Source: Streptomyces sp. NBC_00259 (GTDB lineage Bacteria > Actinomycetota > Actinomycetes > Streptomycetales > Streptomycetaceae). Taken from it: a DNA stretch of 64,000 nt. The notes beneath the pieces were generated by a model. That model did no database searches. It was not told the origin of the DNA and saw only the letters and a program-made list of their open reading frames with translations. Below are positions 52,620 to 61,286 of this stretch, piece by piece; the first letter of the stretch is position 1; every line of letters begins with the position of its first letter. The position numbers were made by a program, and so were the translations under genes. The DNA lies in the NCBI RefSeq assembly GCF_036181745.1, contig NZ_CP108080.1:7629501-7693500 (forward strand), written 5' to 3'.

Positions 52620-53273
52620 TCAATGGTCGGCGCCTCGGCCGTCACCATTGGTGGCGAGCCGGCCCTCCAGACCCGTGATGATCGTGTCCAGCGTCAGGCG
52701 GAACATGCAGTTCTCATCATGGATCGGCCCGTCTTCGCCGACAGTGGGGGATGCGAGGCTCAGCCACCGGTGGAGCGCGCCGTTGAGTTCGGCGGTGAGG
52801 ACACCGGTGATGACGGCGCCCACGAGAGCGGTGATCTGTGGGAGCTCGGACTGCGGCACCCCTGCGGCATCGAGGATCGCGGTGAGCGCAGCCCAGAACG
52901 GGTCTTCGGGCTGGATGAAGTCCGCCTGATGGCTGAACGAGTAAGCCATGAGCTTGGGGTGGCGGTGCGCCAGGGTCCGGAAATCCGTGGCGAGAAGGCG
53001 GATGCGCTCCTGCCACGGAGCGTCCTCCAGTGTCACGGTGCGGAACTGCGTGCCGACCATTCTCGCCACGCCTCGCAGTACGGCGTCCTTGTTCGGCACA
53101 TGGTGGTACAGCGACATCGGGTTCGCGTCGAGAGCGGTTGCGAGTTTGCGCATGGTTAGTGCCTCGACCCCGTCCGCGTCGATGAGCCGCAGGGCGGCGA
53201 CGTAGATCCCGGCCTCGGTCAGAGGTACGTCTCGCTTCCTGGTTCCCCGCGGGGGACGCTTCGCCTTTTCCAT
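52620..53273 (-). CDS. TetR-family repressor of the CYP102 gene
   Basis: 217 residues. HTH: IYVAALRLIDADGVEALTMRKLATALDANPMSLYHHVPNKDAVL, preceded by a basic KRPPRGTRKRD arm; the C-terminal domain is the TetR_C type. ATG 53273 is inside an operator-like repeat and has no ribosome site, so translation may be leaderless or start a little further on. It is divergent from the P450 gene, with four operator-like repeats between. In the BM3 family, regulation by TetR-type repressors that respond to fatty acids or aromatics is known. Confidence 0.85.
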   Translation of the reverse strand: MEKAKRPPRGTRKRDVPLTEAGIYVAALRLIDADGVEALTMRKLATALDANPMSLYHHVPNKDAVLRGVARMVGTQFRTVTLEDAPWQERIRLLATDFRTLAHRHPKLMAYSFSHQADFIQPEDPFWAALTAILDAAGVPQSELPQITALVGAVITGVLTAELNGALHRWLSLASPTVGEDGPIHDENCMFRLTLDTIITGLEGRLATNGDGRGADH

Positions 53274-53409
53274 ACCGCGTACGCTATCAGTTTCGTACAG
53301 TGTATGGAAATGACCTCGACCGCATGTCGGAGAGATGGTCGCCCGCATGGAGAGGGGTTGCAGTCGACTTTCCATACGCTGTATGGTACTACTTCCATAC
53401 GGCGTATGT
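53270..53409. promoter_or_regulatory. Four CCATAC-N3-GTATGG-type operators between TetR and CYP102 genes
   Basis: CCATACCGCGTACGC (53270-53284), TCGTACAGTGTATGG (53293-53307), CCATACGCTGTATGG (53372-53386, perfect) and CCATACGGCGTATGT (53395-53409). Two sit at the TetR start and two ahead of the P450 gene. This is a typical autoregulated divergent promoter. Confidence 0.8.
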
Positions 53410-53476
53410 TTCTGTGGTGCACCGCGGCATCGATCGGCGCCCTTGCCCATCCCCTCCCTGCCTAAAGGAGCAAGCC

Positions 53477-56400
53477 ATGACCACCCAGTCCAAGCACGAC
53501 CTGCGACCCATCCGGTCTCCGCGCGGGGTCCCGTTCCTCGGCCACACGCCGCAGATCCCCAGCACCAACCCCGTGGAGTACTTCGGCGAGCTGTCCAAGC
53601 AGTTCCCCGAGGGGCTCTACGGCATGGAGATCGCCGGCATCGAGCAGGTCTTCGTCTGGGACCCGGACCTGGTGGCCGAGGTCTGCGACGAGACGCGGTT
53701 CTACAAGCAGATCGAGAAGACGCCGCTGACCCATGTCCGGGACTTCACGGGTGCGGGCCTGTTCACGGCCCACCAGCACGAGGAGGAATGGGGCACGGCG
53801 CACCGGATCCTCCTGCCGGCGTTCAGCCAGCGGGCCATGAAGGCCTACTACGGGCAGATGCTGGAGATCGCGCAGAACCTGGTGGGCAAGTGGGAGCGCA
53901 AGGAGGGGCAGCCGGTCAACATCACCGACGACTACACCCGGCTCACCCTGGACACCATCGCCCTGTCGGGGTTCGGCTACCGGTTCGACTCCTTCGCCAA
54001 GGAGGATCTGCACCCCTTCCTCAACGCGCTGCTGGAGGCGCTGGTGGAGTCACTGCGGCGCTCGCAGGAGCTGCCGATGATGACCAAGCTCCGCAAGGCC
54101 GACGACAAGAAGTACCGCGAGAACATCCAGCTGATGCGGAACCTGGTCGAGAGTGTGATCAAGGAGCGCCGCGAGGGGAAGGGCACGGGTGAGGACGAGG
54201 ACCTGCTGGGTCTGATGCTGGAGGCCACCGACCCGGAGACCGGAAAGGGGCTGGACGACGACAACGTCCGTGACCAGGTGGTGACGTTCCTGATCGCCGG
54301 TCACGAGACCACCAGTGGTCTGCTGTCGTTCGCCACGTACTCGCTGATGCGCAACCCGCACATCCTGGCCCAGGCCTACGCCGAGGTGGACCGGCTGCTG
54401 CCGGGCGACACGGTCCCGGACTACGACACGATCATGCAGATGGACGTGATCCCGCGGATCCTGGAGGAGACCCTCCGCCTGTGGGCTCCCATCCCGATGA
54501 TTGGCAAGTCCCCGCTGGAGGACACCGTCATCGGCGGCCGCTACGAGCTGAAAAGGGGAGCAAGGGTCAACATCCTCGAAGGTCCGCTGCACACCCACCC
54601 CAAGGCGTGGGACCGGCCGGAGGAGTTCGACATCAACCGGTGGCTGCCGGAGAACCGGGTCAACCACCACCCGCACGCCTACAAGCCGTTCGGCAACGGC
54701 GTTCGTGCCTGCATCGGTAGGCAGTTCGCGCTCACCGAGGCTCGCCTGGCCCTCGCGCTGGTGCTGCAGAAGTTCAAGTTCTCCGACACGACCGACTACA
54801 AGATGGACGTCAAAGAGGCGCTGACGCGCAAGCCCGGAGGCTTCGAACTGAACGTGCGGTCCCGCCAGGAGCACGAGCGCACCGTCTTCGGCGCCGCGGA
54901 CCTGCAGACCAACGACACGCAGCAGCAGACCGCGGTCAGCGGTGTCGGGGTGAACCTGACCGTCGCCTACGGCTCCAGCCTGGGCAGCAGCGAGGACCTC
55001 GCGCGCACCATCGCCGACCGCGGTGAGCGCTCCGGGTTCGGCACCACCTTGGTCGGCCTGGACGAGCTGGGCGACAGCCTGCCCACCGAGGGCCTGCTCG
55101 TGGTCGTGGCCTCCAGCTACAACGGCAAGGCCCCTGACAACGCTCAGCGTTTCGACGACCTGCTCGCCGCCGGACTCCCGGAAGGTTCGCTGTCCAACGT
55201 GCGGTTCGCGCTGCTGGGCGCCGGCAACACCCAGTGGGTGGCCACCTACCAGGCCTTTCCCAAGCGGATCGAGGAAGGCCTGCTGGCCGCCGGCGCCACC
55301 CCCGTCATCGAGCGCGGCATCGCGGATGCCGCCGGTGACTTCGACGGCATGGCCACCCGCTGGATGGACACCCTGTGGACCACCCTGGCTGAGGAATACG
55401 CCGCCGACACCTCTGAGGCGAGCGGACCGCGCTTCGAGGTGCAGATGCTCACCGAGGCCGACGTGCGCCCGGCGATCGTCTCCGAGCAGGCCTACCCGCT
55501 GACCGTGATCGCCAACGAGGAACTCGTGGCCGACGCCACCGGCCTGTGGGACTTCAGCATTGAGCCGCCGCGCCCGGCCGCGAAGTCCATCACCATCGAG
55601 CTCCCCGAGGGTGTCACCTACGACACCGGCAACCACCTGGCCGTCTTCGCCAAGAACGAGCCGGCCCTGGTCGACCGTGCCCTGGCGGGGCTCGACGTGG
55701 AGCGGGACCAGGTGCTGCGGCTGGACCAGCCCGCCGGCGGCCGGACGCACCTGCCGGTGGGCACGCCCGTCACCGCAGGGCTGCTGTTCACCGAGTTCCT
55801 GGAGCTGCAGGACGTGGCCACCCGCTCCCAGATACAGACGCTGGCCGAGCACACCCAGTGCCCGTGGACCCGGCCGCAACTGCAGGCGTACACGGCCGAC
55901 ACCGAGGAGGCCGAGAAGCGCTACCAGGAAGAGATCCTGAACAAGCGTGTCTCGGTGCTGGGTCTGCTGGAGCGTTTCCCGGCGGTCGAGCTGCCGCTGG
56001 CGGTGTTCCTGGACATGATGGGCCCGATCCGTCCCCGCTTCTACTCCATCTCCTCAGCCCCGCTGGCCAACCCGCGCCACGTGCGCCTGACCGTGGGTCT
56101 ACTGGAAGGCCCGGCTCTGTCCGGCGACGGACAGTACCGCGGCACCTGCTCGTCCTACATCGCAGGCCTGGAGCCGGGAGATGTCTTCTACGGCTACGTG
56201 CGCGTGCCCTCCCCGACCTTCGCGCCGCCGGCCGACCCCGCCACGCCGCTGATCCTCATCGGTCCGGGCACCGGCATCGCGCCGCTGCGCGGGTTCCTGG
56301 AGGAGCGGGCCTGGCAGCACGCGAACGGCACCGAGGTGGGCCTGTCCGAGGTCTTCGTCGGCTGCCGTCACCCGGAGCACGACTACTTCTACCGCCAGGA

Positions 56401-56701
56401 GATGCAGGACTGGGAGCAGGCCGGGATCGCCCAGGTGCACACCGCCTACTCCGCGGTGACCGGCCACCCGGCCCGGTTCGTCCAGGACGCCATTGCAGGC
56501 GCCGCCGACACCGTGTGGCAGGCCATCCAGGACGGCGCGTACATCTACGTCTGCGGTGACGGCCGCCGCATGGCACCCGCCGTGCGCGAGGCGCTCGCCG
56601 CCATCTACCGCAAGCACACCGACAGCGACGACGAGACCGCCCAGCAGTGGCTCGCCCAGCTCGAAGCGGACGAGCGCTACCAGCAGGACGTCTTCGCCTG
56701 A
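53477..56701 (+). CDS. Self-sufficient cytochrome P450-NADPH reductase (CYP102/BM3 type)
   Basis: 1074 residues. The P450 domain (1-460) has AGHETTSG (274-281), ETLR (331-334) and the heme motif FGNGVRACIG with Cys412. A flavodoxin domain follows (VVASSYNGKAPDNAQRF), then FAD and NADPH domains (RFYSISSAPL, GPGTGIAPLRGFLEER, YVCGDGRRMAPAV). BM3 hydroxylates fatty acids; its Phe87 equivalent is present (Phe96) but Arg47 and Tyr51, which hold the carboxylate, read Ile55 and Phe59, so substrates may differ. ATG 53477 is preceded by AAAGGAG. It is divergent from its probable TetR repressor and followed by an alcohol dehydrogenase that could oxidise the hydroxylated product. Confidence 0.95.
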   Translation: MTTQSKHDLRPIRSPRGVPFLGHTPQIPSTNPVEYFGELSKQFPEGLYGMEIAGIEQVFVWDPDLVAEVCDETRFYKQIEKTPLTHVRDFTGAGLFTAHQHEEEWGTAHRILLPAFSQRAMKAYYGQMLEIAQNLVGKWERKEGQPVNITDDYTRLTLDTIALSGFGYRFDSFAKEDLHPFLNALLEALVESLRRSQELPMMTKLRKADDKKYRENIQLMRNLVESVIKERREGKGTGEDEDLLGLMLEATDPETGKGLDDDNVRDQVVTFLIAGHETTSGLLSFATYSLMRNPHILAQAYAEVDRLLPGDTVPDYDTIMQMDVIPRILEETLRLWAPIPMIGKSPLEDTVIGGRYELKRGARVNILEGPLHTHPKAWDRPEEFDINRWLPENRVNHHPHAYKPFGNGVRACIGRQFALTEARLALALVLQKFKFSDTTDYKMDVKEALTRKPGGFELNVRSRQEHERTVFGAADLQTNDTQQQTAVSGVGVNLTVAYGSSLGSSEDLARTIADRGERSGFGTTLVGLDELGDSLPTEGLLVVVASSYNGKAPDNAQRFDDLLAAGLPEGSLSNVRFALLGAGNTQWVATYQAFPKRIEEGLLAAGATPVIERGIADAAGDFDGMATRWMDTLWTTLAEEYAADTSEASGPRFEVQMLTEADVRPAIVSEQAYPLTVIANEELVADATGLWDFSIEPPRPAAKSITIELPEGVTYDTGNHLAVFAKNEPALVDRALAGLDVERDQVLRLDQPAGGRTHLPVGTPVTAGLLFTEFLELQDVATRSQIQTLAEHTQCPWTRPQLQAYTADTEEAEKRYQEEILNKRVSVLGLLERFPAVELPLAVFLDMMGPIRPRFYSISSAPLANPRHVRLTVGLLEGPALSGDGQYRGTCSSYIAGLEPGDVFYGYVRVPSPTFAPPADPATPLILIGPGTGIAPLRGFLEERAWQHANGTEVGLSEVFVGCRHPEHDYFYRQEMQDWEQAGIAQVHTAYSAVTGHPARFVQDAIAGAADTVWQAIQDGAYIYVCGDGRRMAPAVREALAAIYRKHTDSDDETAQQWLAQLEADERYQQDVFA

Positions 56702-56710
56702 CCCCCAGAC

Positions 56711-56753
56711 GCCGGGAAGGTGCGGCGGTCCTGACACCCCGCACCCTCCCGGC
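56711..56753. terminator. Hairpin after the CYP102 gene
   Basis: GCCGGGAAGGTGCGG pairs with CCGCACCCTCCCGGC (one mismatch), a 15-bp stem with a 13-base loop, beginning 9 bases after the P450 stop. It should end or attenuate transcription before the dehydrogenase gene. Confidence 0.75.
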
Positions 56754-56832
56754 CACCACTCACCCGCGAGGCACCACACGGCGCCCATCGGCGCGAACCG
56801 CCGGGAGTGCCGCTCAGAGAAAGCAGAGCTCC

Positions 56833-57879
56833 ATGGACACCATGCTCGCCGGACGCTTCCACCTGGACAGCAAGAAGTTCGCCGTGGAGGAGGTCCCCGT
56901 CCCCGTGCCCGGCCCGGGCGAAGTCCTCATCGAGGTGAAGGCCGCAGGCGTCTGTCTCTCCGACGTCCATCTCATCGACGGCTCCCTCGTCCCGCTGTTC
57001 GCCACCTCCGACACGGTCACCGTCGGCCACGAGGTCTCCGGTGTGATTCACACCCTTGGCCCCGACCTCAAGCGCGGCCTGACCGTCGGTACCCGCGTCA
57101 CCCTGGAGGCCGGCAAGACCTGCGGCCAGTGCGCCAACTGCGTGCGCCGCCGCCCCTGCACCCAGATGCTTACCGCAGGCATCGACTATGACGGCGGCTG
57201 GGCCCAGTACACCCTCGCCCGCGAGGACACACTCATCCCCATCCCCGACAACCTCCCCTTCGACCAGGCCGCGATCATCCCCGACGCGGTCTCCACCCCC
57301 TATGCCGCCGTCGTCGCCACCGCGGGGGTACGTCCCGCCCAGTCCGTCGGCATCTGGGGCGTGGGCGGAGTAGGCGCCCACAACGTACGCCTCGCCCGCC
57401 TGGTCGGCGCCGCGCCGATCATCGCCGTCGACCCGCTGCCCAGCGCCCGGGAGCGTGCCCTGGCCTTCGGCGCGGACTTCGCCCTGGACCCGGCCGCCGA
57501 CGACTTCGCCGACCAGGTCCGTGCGGCCACCAGCGGACGGGGCCTGGACTTCGCCTTCGACTGCGCCGGCGTGCCGGCGGTCCGTGAGCAGGCTGCCGCC
57601 GTGCTCGGCCTGAACGGAGTCCTCATCCTGGTCGGCATCAGCCCCAGGCCGATCACCATCAGCGAGGGCCTGACCTTCAACTACCTGGGTAAGCAGGTGC
57701 GCGGCCACTACGGCGGCACCCCCGAGTCCGTCACCGAGTTGGTCCGGCTGGCCGAGGTCGGCCGTCTCGACCTGGCCCCCTCTATCACCGACCACATCCC
57801 GCTTGCCGAGGCCGCCGACGCAGTCAACCGGCTGGAGAACAAGATCGGCGACCCGATCCGCCTCATCCTCGTCCCCTGA
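56833..57879 (+). CDS. Zinc-dependent alcohol dehydrogenase (MDR family)
   Basis: 348 residues. The catalytic zinc ligand is in AAGVCLSDVHL and GHEVSG follows; four structural-zinc cysteines lie in CGQCANCVRRRPC. The NAD-binding GIWGVGGVGAHNVRLARLVGA motif is clear. It should interconvert an alcohol and an aldehyde or ketone. ATG 56833 has a weak purine-rich upstream site. Though separated from the P450 gene by a hairpin, it is a likely next step for hydroxylated products. Confidence 0.92.
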   Translation: MDTMLAGRFHLDSKKFAVEEVPVPVPGPGEVLIEVKAAGVCLSDVHLIDGSLVPLFATSDTVTVGHEVSGVIHTLGPDLKRGLTVGTRVTLEAGKTCGQCANCVRRRPCTQMLTAGIDYDGGWAQYTLAREDTLIPIPDNLPFDQAAIIPDAVSTPYAAVVATAGVRPAQSVGIWGVGGVGAHNVRLARLVGAAPIIAVDPLPSARERALAFGADFALDPAADDFADQVRAATSGRGLDFAFDCAGVPAVREQAAAVLGLNGVLILVGISPRPITISEGLTFNYLGKQVRGHYGGTPESVTELVRLAEVGRLDLAPSITDHIPLAEAADAVNRLENKIGDPIRLILVP

Positions 57880-57923
57880 TTACTGAACAGAAAGTTCATC
57901 AAGACCACCTCGGGCAGGGGTGA

Positions 57924-57959
57924 GTGGGCGCCGGTGTTTGAGGGAGCACCGGCGCCCAC
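57924..57959. terminator. Strong hairpin after the alcohol dehydrogenase gene
   Basis: A perfect 13-bp stem (GTGGGCGCCGGTG and its complement) with a 10-base loop, 45 bases after the stop. Confidence 0.85.
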
Positions 57960-57989
57960 GGTCTTGTGCGGACGGTCAGTTCACAAGCC

Positions 57990-58700
57990 GACAGGGGCTT
58001 TGGCCGCGCGGATGAGGGTGCGGCGGGCGGCCTACCCGAAGCGGTGGGCGGGCATGAAGGAGTGCCGCATGCGCAGGGCCTCCCTCTGGTGGCGGGTGAC
58101 GAACGGGCGCAGCCGTTGCTCCCCCCCCACGCCGAGGGCGGCGGGCAGGGTGGTCGTGTTCGGCGAGCAGCCGGGCCAGCAGTTCGGCGCCCGCGATGCC
58201 CACGCCGGAACCCTGCCCGGAGGGCAGGGTCATGCACCAGGCGGAGTCGCCGAGCAGGACGACCCCGGCCCTGGCTCCAGCGGTTGATGTGGATCTGGCT
58301 GACCTGGTCGAAGAGGACGGATTCGCTGCGGTGCATCGCGTCCAGCAAGGCGGGTACGACACTGCCGCCGGGCCCTGCGAACGCCTGGCGCAGCGCCTCG
58401 GCGGGCCGCATGTGCGTCGGCGCCTTCGCCCGGGAGTTCTTCCTGCAGCACGTCCGGCGCCCCCTCGCCCTGGCAGTCCGCGCGAGCGACAGCGACGTCC
58501 TGGGCGCCCTGTCCCCCCGCCGGCGGGCTCGCTCGCCCAGGAGCTCGGCCTGTACACGTTGCTGGGCGGCCTGGTAGACACTTGCCATCGACGCCCTTGT
58601 TCTCAGGTCGCGTTCTGCGCGGGGGCAGGCGGTCAGCTCAAGCCGGTCGGCGAGCTTGCCGGTCGCCTTGCCGAAGCCCCTCGGTGTCCAGATAACCGGG
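57990..58700 (-). pseudogene. Decayed FAD-dependent monooxygenase
   Basis: Across shifting frames of the minus strand one reads FGKATGKLADRLELT, ALLDAMHRSESVLFDQVSQIHINRWSQGR, GVVLLGDSAWCMTLPSGQGSG-VGIAGAELLARLLAEHD and finally RMRHSFMPAHRFG. The GDxxxxxxPxxGxG pattern is the second FAD motif of class A flavin monooxygenases. At least two frameshifts (near 58270 and 58140) separate these parts, and the N-terminal Rossmann GxGxxG part is missing. It lies convergent with the dehydrogenase gene. Confidence 0.75.
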
Positions 58701-58845
58701 GACCAGTCCTCACTGAGAAGTCGTCGGCAACTCTTTCGCTTCCTGTGGCCCACTGAGCAGTGCACCGTCGACTCGATCTTCCGAACTGACGGGCATGGAG
58801 ACAGCGAGGCAGGCCGCGCGGCAGCGCAGGCGCTGACACGGGCTG

Positions 58846-59455
58846 ATGTTCTTGGGCACCACGGCGGCGCTGGCCGCCGCGGGCGTTCTCGCCACCTGGC
58901 CATGGGGTTGCTCCCCGACCGCGAGGCCGGTGCGGGGCCGACCGCGGCCGCACCCGTCGCCAGCGCTCAAGTGAGAGCCACGGCCGCGACGAGCACTCCG
59001 GCCCCGACAGGCAGCCCGACCACGACAGGGAGCCCGCCCCCGACGGTTGGTGCGACGGCGGCGGCGCAGCCGTCGGCCACGCAGGCCCGGCGGACGACGT
59101 CCAACGCGGCTTCGTCGGCAGGGCGGATCTAGCCCAGCCGATCACCTGGAGCCTGCTGAGCCCCAGCACGTCCGACACGATCTCCATCCGGTACAAGACC
59201 GGGTCCAGCCCCTATTGGTGCGGCATCCAGGCGATCGGCCAGCGGAATCCCGTCGCGCGGCTGGAGGTCCGCACCACCAGCGGCTGGTGGCAGTTGCCCC
59301 GTACCGACTACAACTACTTCCTCTCCGCCGACGGCAGCGGGTGCGGCGGTGCGATCAGGATCACCGACATCTACGGAGAACGACTGACAGTCAACGGGAT
59401 CGAACTGCGACCGGGCGTCGTGCAGCCGACCCGGGTCCAGTTCGCCCAGCACTGA
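58846..59455 (+). pseudogene. Expansin-like (EXLX) gene with the central domain deleted
   Basis: The end reads PITWSLLSPSTSDTISIRYKTG, WCGIQAIGQRNPVARLEV, TDYNYFLSADGSGCGG and ITDIYGERLTVNG up to a stop at 59455; this is the cellulose-binding C-terminal domain of Streptomyces expansin-like proteins. Upstream, one finds an N-terminal helix (LGTTAALAAAGVLATWPWG) and a Thr/Ala/Pro linker in other frames, ended by a TAG just before the C-terminal part. The six-stranded barrel domain is absent. So an internal deletion and at least one frameshift have killed it. Confidence 0.7.
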
Positions 59456-59630
59456 ACCCGCCATCTGCACGGACGGCAGGGGCAGCGCCCACGCACGCCC
59501 ACCCGCCGTCAAGCAGCAAACCGGTCGGGCGTCGGCCTGGCGGCCGCACGCGCAGGCCTTCGCCCTGCTGGTCGCGGAGGCGGGCCGGGTGCGGGACGTC
59601 GGCCCACCACGGCTTCAGCAGCGCAGGTGA

Positions 59631-60371
59631 TCAGGCGCGGTTGAGCCCGTATCGGGGGCCGAGAACGGCGACTGCCTTCCTGAGCTCCTCGCCGAGGTCG
59701 TCGAGACGATCCGCTTCTGCGGGGTCGACGGCTGCACTGATCGCCGCTATCGGACTGCCGTCGGATGCCAGCAGGGGCGTGGCCACGGCAAAGGCGTCCT
59801 TGAACGTGACTCCGCGGTTGAAGGCGAGTCGGCGGGAGCGGATCTCGGGGAGCTCGGCGAGGAACTGCCGGGCCTCTCCTGCCTGTTCCGCACCGGCCAG
59901 CTCCAGGAGCCGGTACATCTCCTCGTCGGGGACGCTGGCGAGCAGGGCCTTGCCGGCAGCGGTCGTGAAGAGGGGGCGACGGGCGTGGGTGCGCGCGACG
60001 AAAGTCAGGTTGGGCGACTCCTGACCGGCATGGTCGGCGTAGACGAGGGCGTCGCCGACGCGCACCCCGACGAGGACGGTGCAGCGGAGGACCTTGCTCA
60101 ACTCGGCCAGGAACTGGTGATCGAGAGACAACGCGGCCAGCTTGTTCGCGCGAGCGGCGAGGATGAAGGGCCCTGGTCCGAGGTGGAACCGGCGGTCGTC
60201 CTCGATGAGGTAGCCGCGGGCGAGAAGTCCGTTGGTCAGCTCCTGAACGGAGCTCTTCGCCGCGTCCAGGGTGGCTGCCAGCTCAGCCAGCGTCAGTCCC
60301 CGCGGGCTCAGGGCCACGGCTTCGAGGATCCCGATCACTCGGTCGACCGTGCGATGCGGGCGGACGGGCAT
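59631..60371 (-). CDS. IclR-family regulator
   Basis: 246 residues. The winged HTH is VDRVIGILEAVALSPRGLTLAELAATLDAAKSSVQELTNGLLARGYL; the IclR effector domain follows (ANKLAALSLDHQFLAEL, FTTAAGKALLASVPDEEM, FKDAFAVATPLLASDGSPIAAISAAVDPA). It is divergent from the cupin gene at 60575 and probably controls the cupin-symporter-CoA-transferase genes. A broken copy of it exists at 49909-50340. The effector may be the substrate of that pathway. Confidence 0.92.
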   Translation of the reverse strand: MPVRPHRTVDRVIGILEAVALSPRGLTLAELAATLDAAKSSVQELTNGLLARGYLIEDDRRFHLGPGPFILAARANKLAALSLDHQFLAELSKVLRCTVLVGVRVGDALVYADHAGQESPNLTFVARTHARRPLFTTAAGKALLASVPDEEMYRLLELAGAEQAGEARQFLAELPEIRSRRLAFNRGVTFKDAFAVATPLLASDGSPIAAISAAVDPAEADRLDDLGEELRKAVAVLGPRYGLNRA

Positions 60372-60460
60372 GCGGCTGATGCTAGCACCGCCCTGTCCGC
60401 CGAAAGTCCGTGCACGAGTCTTGTCAGGGAGGCGTGGGTCGCCGTAGCGTCCCAGTCATC

Positions 60461-60492
60461 CGGAAATCCGGCTCAGCATACGTAAATACGTA
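60461..60492. promoter_or_regulatory. Inverted repeats between IclR and cupin genes
   Basis: CGGAAATCCG (60461-60470) and TACGTAAATACGTA (60479-60492) are short inverted repeats in the divergent intergenic region, unusually AT-rich in the second case. They are candidates for IclR or RNA polymerase binding. Confidence 0.45.
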
Positions 60493-60574
60493 CGCTCTCT
60501 CATGAACCCCTAGGCACTACCTCGCATGTCGCATGTCGCGGAAGGTCAGCACTCGCAACGAAAGGCCCGAAAAC

Positions 60575-61129
60575 ATGACCGCATCTGTCTCTCCCGGCGT
60601 GGCCACCACCCGCAGCGGCGCCCCGCTGCCGCTCGTCTCTCTGCCGCAGGGTGAGCTTCTGACCGTCAACATCGACCAGATCCCGCTGTTCAAGGATCTT
60701 GTCGCCCCCGGCATTCACATCCAGACGCTGCGCCTGGACCCCGAGCGCGGAGAGTGGGTTTTCCTGTCCACCTTGGCACCCGGTGTCGAGCTGCCGGTCC
60801 ACTACCACACCGGTTCGGCTCAGGTGTGGACGATCCAGGGTCGCTGGCTGTACCACGAGTACCCCGACCAGCCGCAGACGGCGGGCTCCTACCTGTACGA
60901 GCCCGGCGGCTCGGTGCACACCTTCTACACCCCCGAGGACAACACCGAGGACACCGTTGCCCTGGCCTGGATCGAGGGTGCGCAGGTCAGCTTCAACGAG
61001 GACGGCACCTTCCACTCGGTCATGGACGCGGTGACCCTCCAGCACCTGACCGAGACCGCGGCGGCGGCGCAGGGCACCGGACCGGTCGGCTACATCCACG
61101 GCGGCGCCGCCGGCGTGATCAAGTCCTGA
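60575..61129 (+). CDS. Cupin (2,4'-dihydroxyacetophenone dioxygenase-like), copy 1
   Basis: 184 residues. VHYHTGSAQVWTIQGRW (HxH ligands) and YEPGGSVHTFYTPEDN with the third His form a metal-binding cupin core like that of 2,4'-dihydroxyacetophenone dioxygenases, Fe enzymes that cleave an aryl ketone side chain. ATG 60575 follows AAAGG. A second copy at 62259-62813 differs at about 30 of 184 positions by eye. It is divergent from the IclR gene, so it is probably induced with the pathway. Confidence 0.85.
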   Translation: MTASVSPGVATTRSGAPLPLVSLPQGELLTVNIDQIPLFKDLVAPGIHIQTLRLDPERGEWVFLSTLAPGVELPVHYHTGSAQVWTIQGRWLYHEYPDQPQTAGSYLYEPGGSVHTFYTPEDNTEDTVALAWIEGAQVSFNEDGTFHSVMDAVTLQHLTETAAAAQGTGPVGYIHGGAAGVIKS

Positions 61130-61146
61130 TCGGCAGGGGAGCAGCC

Positions 61147-61230
61147 GTGCGACCGGCGTTCGACGGCACCCGGGTCCTCGGACTGAGCCAGATCTACAAC
61201 GGCTCCTCCTGCGGGCTCCCGCTCGAGTGA
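61147..61230 (+). pseudogene. Truncated duplicate of the CoA-transferase N-terminus
   Basis: From GTG 61147 the text RPAFDGTRVLGLSQIYNGSS-CGLPLE copies the first 27 codons of the CaiB gene at 62831, where it reads RPAFDGIRVLELGQIYNGPYCGLLLA. It then meets a stop. The same upstream GGGGAGCAGCC stands before both. Thus the duplication that made cupin copy 1 also carried the start of the next gene. Confidence 0.85.
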
Positions 61231-61286
61231 CCCAACCGTCCCGCCGGGACCGCCCCCGAGTTGGCCCATCCCGATAGGAGCCACCC

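Larger units (their letters stand above)
60575..61230 (+). repeat. Tandem duplication, first copy (second copy 62259-62915)
   Basis: Cupin, short spacer, ribosome site and the first CoA-transferase codons occur twice in the same order and orientation, about 1.68 kb apart. The BASS symporter gene lies between the copies. Both spacers carry the identical TCGGCAGGGGAGCAGCC. The divergence in the cupins shows that the event is not recent. Confidence 0.85.
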
